Below are positions 31,241 to 64,000 of a DNA stretch of 64,000 bases, in pieces; within the stretch, counting starts at the first letter, position 1, and each line of letters opens with the position of its first letter. The notes beneath the pieces are model-generated. The model was not told the DNA's origin, did no database searches, and was given only the letters and a program-made list of their open reading frames with translations. The DNA is from Heterobilharzia americana (Eukaryota; Platyhelminthes; Trematoda; Strigeidida; Schistosomatidae), in contig OX104131.1 in the NCBI GenBank assembly GCA_944470555.2, positions 16,298,515-16,362,514 on the forward strand, read 5' to 3'. A program made the position numbers and the translations under genes.

Positions 31241-31850
31241 GAGTTTAATACCTTTGTCTTAACTATATACAAGGATAGGGTATCAGGTATGTTATAAACG
31301 ATGGCCTGTTGGGACGATAGTCTCTTCATTACCTGTTGCTAAGTTGTCTATTAATTTTTCTGCTTTCACCAAATGGTCTTCAACTAAATTCTCATGCTTC
31401 TGTAGTGCACCTTCCTGGCACCAAAATATAACTAGGGCTAAAATAAATAGTTTAAATTAAATTAACTAAATAAATCTCTAGCTTGCCTCCGGATGCTTAG
31501 GGTGTTTTCAGTTTTGTTTTAACGAGCATGCATCCGAGCAGGCTTGGACGCCATTTTTCGCGCTCCATTGTGCTGATCACCACGCACGTACTCCGAGTCC
31601 TTAGTTCAGCCTTACAAGCCAGATAAGTTGATTAAACTTTTCCCTCATTCATTATTATTACATTTACTTTAAATATATAGCTCCTTCAAATACATTGCGT
31701 ATCAGTTTTTTGATTTGTGTTTTGTTATCAGTACTTACACGTTGGGTAAAGTACTGGTTAAGCAGGTACTAGAGCACATCAAGTTAAGTAGGGTTGATCA
31801 AACGTTACGGAATTGTAACACGCATCCCTACACTTCCCTAGAAGATATGC
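31241..31850. other. Unassigned, perhaps 5' region of the CR1-like element
   Basis: The minus strand has an open stretch around 31400-31290 (HENLVEDHLVKAEKLIDNL) with coiled-coil character, probably the ORF1 N-terminal part. A GC-richer block at 31490-31600 could be a 5' UTR or an insertion. The join to the 31851-32123 frame was not resolved. Confidence 0.35.
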
Positions 31851-32123
31851 TTATGGATATAAATCCTCAACTATTCTCCGAATCTCTTCTATCATGGTCC
31901 TAATGTCGTCGATTTCTTTCCTGTGGTCGTTAATAATACTACTCATGACTGATATGATGTCTTCAGTTCTGACAAAAGGTGTGGGGTATACCAGATCATC
32001 GAGATCTGAGGTACACGTAGTAACAATGCTTCTGTCACACAAAAGAGCACTGGAATGACCAAGTCTTTGCTTTTTCTCACTAGAGCAGTCAATTTTAGAA
32101 CGTTTAGCCTTAGATCTTCCCAT
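31851..32123 (-). CDS. Small coiled-coil frame, probably retrotransposon ORF1 start
   Basis: A 90-codon frame on the minus strand. It has a basic N terminus (GRSKAKRSKID) and a heptad-like C-terminal half with alternating hydrophobics (IISVMSSIINDHRKEIDDI, then MIEEIRRIVEDL). It lies just 5' of the decayed CR1-like element in the same orientation, and CR1-group ORF1 proteins often begin with a coiled coil. Function as a host gene is not supported. Confidence 0.35.
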   Translation of the reverse strand: MGRSKAKRSKIDCSSEKKQRLGHSSALLCDRSIVTTCTSDLDDLVYPTPFVRTEDIISVMSSIINDHRKEIDDIRTMIEEIRRIVEDLYP

Positions 32124-32875
32124 TTGAGAAGACGTTAAAATCGAAGTTTAGTGTTGAGATAGAAAAACAGCTCACGCCTATACGTAGTATACCGAAACGT
32201 TGGTAACAGTATTTGAGGAGAATAGCGAAGCCGTAAGCCAAATGTATGGAGTAGACTGAAATATTACTACAAAAATATAGTAATAAGTAGTCAGACACAA
32301 CAGGAAATCTGCAAATTGATATAATCAAGAACCACGTGAAAAAGAAGCGTATAGATTCGACTTTACCGCGCGTAACTAATATAATGAATCAACCTGACTC
32401 GGCAATCAACTTCTTTCAGGACATTCTTAACAACTGAATGCTTATGATCTGAATTACTATCGAGTAATCATTGGTGACTTGCGTCGCAATGGATTTACTG
32501 CATTTCTAGTTACCACTCATGACCCGTGTATTCAACCGAGTTGGATGTGAGGCAGATAATCACCGATGATACTTGATGATGGTCGTGGTATATCGTGAGC
32601 TGGGAGTTTAGAAGTAGGGAAATCGCCTTTCAACCTGTTGGCCAAATGAGACCATACTCACCGTGAAATCTAACGTTTCTGTGCTCGACTCCTAATAGGT
32701 ATGCACTGTTGAAGGGTCTCAAACCGAAATGTTTGTTCAGTGCTTTTCACTGGTTCCAAACTGATGTCAGTCTGTAATAAAATATATCCTTTAAACATCT
32801 TTGGGACTTGTTTTAACCTTCAAAAATGTATGTTTAGTGTTTGATGACTATCAATCCCAAGATGTGGATTTCCAC
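32124..32875. other. No gene recognised
   Basis: No motif, repeat or splice-supported exon was seen. Confidence 0.4.
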
Positions 32876-33229
32876 TCATTTCAAAATGAACGACATTTTC
32901 GTCGTGGAGTTGACTGAATTGCCATTGCACAAGTATAACTGTCTTATGAATTCCTCCTCCACGGTCTTGCGTTGGATACCTGAAGAATCTCTCTCACCAC
33001 CTCGATGCAAAGAATATTCTTTAAAAGTTAGGACACCAGTGTCACAATCAACTATGAAGTTCAAATCGATGAACTTTGTCTTCTTTGGTGAGTTTAAATG
33101 CATAAACCATTCTGTAAATCCGCTACTGTCTAAACACTTCCACCATTTCAAGAAGCATTTGTTGATTGGTAAACTATATTTGTTAAGATTTCCGTTATTA
33201 CCGGGTTTGTATAGTAATTTTGGTGCCAA
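32876..33229 (-). CDS. Uncharacterised 117-codon frame
   Basis: The minus-strand frame has a balanced composition that looks like real protein (WMHLNSPKKTKFIDLNFIV-like central part, LTFKEYSLHRGGERDSSGI, then KTVEEEFIRQLYLC). The opposite strand is also open over 32841-33242 but has a less protein-like make-up. I do not recognise a family. It may be an exon or a retrocopy of an unknown gene. No strong splice sites were found at its ends. Confidence 0.3.
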   Translation of the reverse strand: MAPKLLYKPGNNGNLNKYSLPINKCFLKWWKCLDSSGFTEWFMHLNSPKKTKFIDLNFIVDCDTGVLTFKEYSLHRGGERDSSGIQRKTVEEEFIRQLYLCNGNSVNSTTKMSFILK

Positions 33230-34900
33230 TATGCACCAGTGATTTTATTGAGCTTGGATTCATTTTTGCATGGGCTTTTCTGAATCATCATTGCATATTT
33301 AAATGCATTGTTTATTTATCACATCCCCGCATTGCATAAAAAAGGTTATCTCAGCAAAAGCTGTAATCTAGATAGCTTAAATTACTGTAGAGGAGGTGAC
33401 TTAATATATATTACGTATCTTCAGTTGCAATCCTACAGCCTTACCACTGTTAATACCTTTCATAGAATTGTCATTGGTGAATCTGAAAGAGGAACGAAAG
33501 TCTTCATTTGGTGATGCAGAGTTGATGAAGACAACTTATGCCAGTTGCAACCATTACGTCCAATGCACTTGTATGCGAGGTTCTACTTTGATTTTTCCAT
33601 TCAGCCAGTCTCAACTGTGTCAACGATTACTATACCTACTGCATTTGAGTGAATTGTATATCAGATTTTTCACTTCACATAACGGTCTGTTTTCAGGCTA
33701 TTTTCTCATTCAAATCACTGATCTTACAAGCTATACATTCATTCAGCTTATAGTACTCCACGTTTGATTTGAAAAACTTGCCTTCAAATTTATGGAATGG
33801 GCAGGTGCACAAATTGAACCAGAAAAATTCTTGTTAATACTGTAGCTTGAACAGTACTATGTACACAACAATAAAGTTATTTTGGAGCTAAGTGGATCGA
33901 AAACACTGAGACACTAAGCAACCATGTCATCGGGCATGGAAAAATACAATTCCATAGTAATGAAAGGTGCATTATTGACATGGTTTGATCTACAAGAGAA
34001 AATTGACTGTTATGTAAAGCACAAGCAGGACGTTAAAGATGAGCATGAAAATTCAGCTGATTCACTCAATGTGCATTCACTTGGTGATCCAAGAAGTCCG
34101 GAAACAATTGATAGATATACTAAACCCTCTAAAATCTCAGTAAAACCGAGTCCACTCACTGATTAGCTATTATATAAGTCCAGATTAGATGTCACATGAA
34201 CACTGAGTCGTGTTCCTGCTTACATGAAACTTAGACTGTACATGCTCGAACAGTTGTGTGGAACTGTCAGGTGAGTGTTTCACCTTGAAGAATCTTTGAG
34301 ATACGTGACACGTACTTATAGCGATACTCCAACAGACTTCGGATTATTCACTTTAGTCAGTAATATAACATTACCTCAATGCAATGAGACTGAATAACTT
34401 GAATAACTGAGATTCTTCAACATAATCCTCTTACTGTCTAGCTCATCAGGATTCATATCCTGATATTCTAGTTGAAAAGAATTCGTTATTCCCTTGTTGA
34501 CTGTAGCTAGCGCATTCGTTGACGTCATACCACCTTGAATGTGAAACTTATTACCCTTAAATAATCATTTACTGGCATCATTAAAAAACAAGCCTCATAA
34601 AAATGGCTTTCACAAGTGTATTCATGTAGATCTAAGTACTGCTACTTAGATTCTACAGATTAGGTCGCTTAGTAAAAACACTGCATAGCTGAAAGAAATA
34701 TAACTCAGCGACGATCTTATATACTGGTCTACGAAGCACATTTATTAATTGAAGGGTCATAATGTTACTCAATCAAGCAGATCTACGTAGATGAAGTGGA
34801 ATATGAAGGCCGAATGAGTGGTGCCCAAGCCGTATAACAATCACATCCTCACATGCATATGCTATCGACTGAAAGGTTAAGATTCAATATGCACCTTAGT
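33230..34900. other. No clear gene; one hydrophilic 80-codon frame
   Basis: The plus-strand frame at 33924-34166 (MSSGMEKYNSIVMKG, then ENSADSLNVHSLGDP) is hydrophilic and begins with an ATG in fair context, but has no recognisable motif and no support from neighbours. The rest is AT-rich with no signal. Confidence 0.3.
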
Positions 34901-35114
34901 ATACCTCAGCAGAACTTATAAGAACAATCGAAAACAAATCATTGAATATTCGTTTTCAAATTTCCATGAAGTTACAATATCATCACAAAATAAAGAAGCG
35001 ATAACAAGTACGACGACAGGGAGAAAAGAGGAGTATAACACAAATGGAAATTTATGAGCACAAAATGAGGTGGCATAATACGTGAATACAAATTCAGATG
35101 GCGTGAAATATAGG

Positions 35115-59966
<24,852 letters not shown>

Positions 59967-61255
59967 CTGGGAAATAAACAGCACCTGTTTAAACAACGTC
60001 ATCTCAATGTACAACACGTCCATTGAGCGTCTAGGACCAAGGTTTAAGAATATCCTCTTTCCACTAAAAATGGAACAAATCGCTAATTTTTAAGCAAATC
60101 TGGTGGATATTATCTGAATCCGTTATCCACTATCTCTTTAATAGCTAGTTTGAACTAATTGATTTATTTGCGCTGGCTTCTAGGTTTTCCGAAAAGGTTA
60201 CAAGTCTTTAGTGAGTTGAGAAGTAGCAGACCCACCCCTTTGCATGTTGTAACTCTTGTCAGCCAGGAGAGTGGTTGGGTATTGACCAAATTTAAGGGAC
60301 TGTGTTATTTTTCCAAGGACTATGGTGCAGATAGGTTCCATAAGTGTCTTACTACAGACTGGCTGTAAAAAGAAGTGAGGAAAGATGTCTGGCACGACCA
60401 AAAGAGAGGAAGTACGAAGAAAAAAGAGACTTAGGTTGGTCTGAAAGTGTAGCAAACCACTTTGACAAGCCTATATAAACTTAGGGAAACAAAGGTGCTG
60501 AATACCAACATAGTTCATATCCCTTCAGTGGTAAACGTCTTGAAAAATGAGCCTACAGTCTAACTGATTGACATCAAAGATCTGCTGAAATAACTTCTTC
60601 GTTTAAAGCTAGCCATGCGACAGGTACATGACAGGAAATCTTCTGTGAGACCTTTGGTGACCTTATTCGTCAACTTTAAGCCAAATATTACCTCATTAGC
60701 TTTATTGTACCGTCCCCTAAGCATCAGAAGGAATAGTCAGACATAGGCTACTGTGCAGCGCGTAGCTAAATAGCCTATTGGCAAACGAGCAGCTCAGTTT
60801 CTGGGCTGAACACTCTTAAGAAGTGGGTATTGCTATAAAAAGAATACAGAGGTTTTAAATTAGGGACAAAGAGATACTGAGGGTAGGAAAGACCTGCACG
60901 CTGGCATGCAGGTAGGTGCGACGCCTGGCAAGCCATATAGTAAAGTTCAGCCACTCATTGGGTTCCCGATGCAGCACCGTGTGTCATCTCTGAACCGCCT
61001 AAAATGCTCAGATCGGTATGTTTGCCACTAGCCGGCGATCTCAAGGCCTTTACTGCTTGTTTTCACAGGCAGAGGTGGGACAGGTATGAAAAATAGCCTG
61101 GATAGACCATTCGATAGCTGTGCACGTTAAAAGCCGGTAGACTCACTATGGTGAAGGTAAGGCAACGAAAAGTGGTCAGAAGAACTTTCGTCACTACTCA
61201 AATCTGTGGACAATCAACTAACTTACCTGTGATAACCTGAACTAAATGCGCGTAT
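59967..61255. other. No gene recognised upstream of ACIN1
   Basis: The ACIN1 promoter or 5' UTR exon may lie here, but no specific element was identified. A few GC-richer blocks (60900-61100) carry no motif I know. Confidence 0.4.
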
Positions 61256-61576
61256 ATGTTGGGAGCGCTTTGTAGTTGTGGCGCTCACGTTATTAACTAC
61301 ATATCTGTTCATCTTGTGTATTACGCCTTGTGTGAGTTGATTTGCGCAATCTTCACTTTGTGGGAGTGTGAAAGACTGATGGGGCTTGATGACAATGTAG
61401 TGTTAGGCTGGGAGGTCACTGGACCGGAGTCTATGGAAAGCAGACTGAACAAGACAGGTGATGCTAAAATAACAAAAACAGCTTTTCGACACATTTTAGA
61501 ATGCAAGTTTGCAACACAAATTAATTTCATTGCGATACTTACTGCGGTACTGACTAGATTATGTAAATGGCACTAG
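61256..61576 (+). CDS. Uncertain 106-codon frame
   Basis: The frame starts hydrophobic (residues about 1-34, with several Cys) and then becomes polar (DDNVVLGWEVTGPESMESRL). I recognise no family. A minus-strand frame overlaps it. It may be chance or part of an unrecognised element. Confidence 0.2.
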   Translation: MLGALCSCGAHVINYISVHLVYYALCELICAIFTLWECERLMGLDDNVVLGWEVTGPESMESRLNKTGDAKITKTAFRHILECKFATQINFIAILTAVLTRLCKWH

Positions 61577-64000
61577 CAACAAAGACAGTTGTAAATGAAT
61601 ATTTGAAGTGTTAAAGAAACCAACCCTCAAGAATTTTGGAAGATTCAAACAATAACTGAACAATTCCTAATTTCGATCCAGGCCTGCTTCAACACACCTC
61701 TCATATGCCATGAATAGCAGTATCAAATGTATAGCCAAACACTGTACATAATGATCATTTCCCATTACCAAAGTGATCAAACCTGTAAACTGGTTTGTAT
61801 TCGTGTAACCCATGTTGTATGAAATATATTATTATTACTATTATTATTACAGAACCTACAAACAAGTTATTATCTAAAACTTTTTTGTGCAGGTAAAGTG
61901 ACTGGTAGGTAGGGTGCAGCTGAAAATTTGTCTTTGAACCTGAGATCATAGAATCTTTTTTAATTGCTTCTTGTTCTTCTTGATTAAATGGAAGTAGACG
62001 GTCGTGGATAAACAGGATGCTCAGTATCCAATGGAATGGCTATAGCTAGCTGCCCTCATGTATTCTAACTTCTGTTACTTCTGGGCTAAACGGACATCAT
62101 TGCCCATACTGGCAGCCATCAAAGCTTAACGCAATATAACATAGTCCTGTCCTGGCGGACTGGAAAAGATTAACGGGAAGTAATCCGGAAGAACAGTCGA
62201 GATATAGGAACTATTAAATTGTGTGGGCAGAGACTGACTTATATCAGCAATTCTCAGCTTCATTGCGTATCGTGTTAAGCGAAATGTTTTCTTTGCAGTC
62301 ATCAAGGTGTGAGGCGATCAACGAAGACAGGAGGGAAAACAGTCCGAAATATGTAACATCCAACTTGCTACTTGAAGTCGTATCATCACCACCGGAAGAG
62401 TCGTGGAATTGAAACTGCTTGCACCCGAGATTCAAACTAGCTGTCTCATATCCAGAAAGATTTAGCTTAGTCTCACTTAAGGAATACTGCTGTCAAAGTT
62501 CAGCTGGAAACCATTCATCTGAGAGCAGCAGAAGTTAAAGGCGGCCAGTAAAGAAACCGCCAAGTCGGTAGCACACTGAACGGTATGAGTTTTATCAGAC
62601 TGGGATAAGTAATGCAAAACAGAGAAGTAGGTACTGCAACTTCAAGCACATAGACTTCAGTGAGGGTTGAAGTGAGGCGATTAATTTTATGAACATATCA
62701 CGGTTTCTATGGAGTGAGCTAGGGCTCTAGCAGGGGGATGTTGACATCCTACATCTTATTGGCATGGAGTGTGAACGTTCCCGTTATTAAGATTATTTAC
62801 CTTAAGTCAGGAGTTAATTTTCACACAAATTTCTTTATATTCAGGAATTAAATATTGAATAACATGGGTGCAGCACTTGATGTCATTAGTCCATCAGGGC
62901 TTGACGACAGAAAGGAAGAAACTGCTCGTGCGTAGACATTGATAATGTGCTACTCTGGCCAAGCGTGATCTGACTGACTGGAGATTCACAGGCCAGATAC
63001 ACTTTATAAACAAATAAATAAATTTTTTATCTTTACATTATGAATTTGGCATGAGAAAAGCCAGTTTGCAGGCATCAACACGTTGATATGTGCTGAAAAA
63101 TCCACAAGATTCTACCGGCCGTGAACGGTATACAAGGGAGGCCATTAAACTCCATTAAAAACATAGGAAGATTGCATGATAACCAGCCGATACCGTCGGT
63201 CCACTTGTATGGTTTGTATTCAGTAATATAGCCGTCTATCAATTATAAGATCTTAGCCTTGCTAACGACAAAGGACCCATAACAGTAACAACATTTATTT
63301 CGGCGACTCTATTAGAGGACGCAGATTATCTAGAAAACGCGGTGTATTTGCGCAGTACGTTTCGAACAGCCTGATCACACTTTTTCTGTCAAGCCAGTTT
63401 ATGTATATTTGAATGAAAGGTCAAATATAATTAATATGAGTATTAGTTAAAACTGGGAGTTGTACGACGAGCCTGCGAGGTAATTTCTTCCTCACTGAAT
63501 CCTCTTACATTTAGAACAGGCTTTCAGAAGAAGCCCGCAAGGCCTTCAATTTTCTTTTCATTATATATATAGATTGACTTTTCAAAATGTATCGCTCAAG
63601 TACATCACATTTCTCAGATAATCTCCGTGCCCTAACTGCGTTATCGAAATGATACGCATTCCTGAATATACGGGCACACACTATTTTTACAGGTATGGGT
63701 GAGTTGCCGTATAAATTGTATTCATCCCATGGCAGGTAGTCTCAATCCCCATCTACTCTGTCACTAGAAGATATAAATGCTGCGTGTTTATATAATGGAG
63801 CATCCCAGCAGAATAAGTATGCAACAACGTACGCGTTGGATGAGTGGGAGCATTGTCTTTGCACTAGCGAAAAATCCAGGTTTGCATCTTGACGTAACAT
63901 GTATTACCCGGAGTAAAACAAATTTTGGAGCTAATACTTCCATTGTAACAGTTTGTACCTTTTGTTTGAGATAATAAGGAAACATTTTTGAAGGAATGTG
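61577..64000. other. No gene recognised
   Basis: Short frames only (for example 62221-62412 and 63777-63974). Near 63055-63095 is the partner of the dispersed repeat at 25960-26035. No RNA gene was seen. Confidence 0.4.

Noticed and set aside
30489..31242. Plus-strand frames over the CR1-like ORF1
   Set aside because: They are antisense shadows of the minus-strand ORF1 frame.

Overview
The window is animal nuclear DNA from a blood fluke (Schistosoma or a close schistosomatid). It is AT-rich, its introns run from about 100 bp to about 8 kb, and repeats fill most of it. Two things point to the group: many degenerate RTE-type non-LTR retrotransposon copies, and SINE-like repeats that carry hammerhead ribozyme cores of the kind known from the schistosome SM-alpha family. 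Species was not determined.

Only two multi-exon host genes can be rebuilt with confidence. (1) A plus-strand phosducin-like 3 gene (PDCL3, a chaperone cofactor) has four coding exons between 2563 and 14740. Its second intron holds a nearly full-length RTE element (about 6605-10545) and several older fragments. Its first coding exon has no genomic ATG, and exon 2 carries a 1-base frameshift. (2) A minus-strand Acinus gene (ACIN1) runs from 59966 down to 35115 in 12 exons whose phases all match. It encodes a SAP domain, an RRM, an RNPS1/SAP18-binding (RSB) motif and an RS-rich tail, which makes it a splicing and exon-junction-complex-associated protein. One exon is only 13 nt long, and exon 6 carries one extra base in a homopolymer. 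A third gene candidate is an intronless plus-strand ORF at 24022-25290 with a divergent RhoGAP-like region resembling RACGAP1.

Layout: 0.5-1.0 kb RTE fragment; 2.5-14.7 kb PDCL3 with nested RTE copies, SINEs and hammerhead repeats; 15.2-16.7 kb two RTE fragments tail to tail; 18.8-21.6 kb hammerhead repeats around a dead Penelope-like element with RT and GIY-YIG remnants; 21.95-22.18 kb foldback element; 24.0-25.3 kb RhoGAP-like ORF; 27.2-31.2 kb decayed CR1-like element; 31.2-34.9 kb mostly unexplained; 35.1-60.0 kb ACIN1; 60-64 kb nothing recognised.

The most striking structures sit in ACIN1 introns. One is a 3 kb inverted repeat, 49311-52331 against 55263-58280, whose arms flank exon 2. 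The other is an array of four almost identical 655-bp units at 43387-46009. Either could affect ACIN1 RNA processing, or reflect recent duplication or an assembly fault. All coordinates are my own hand readings. No alignment or database search was run.
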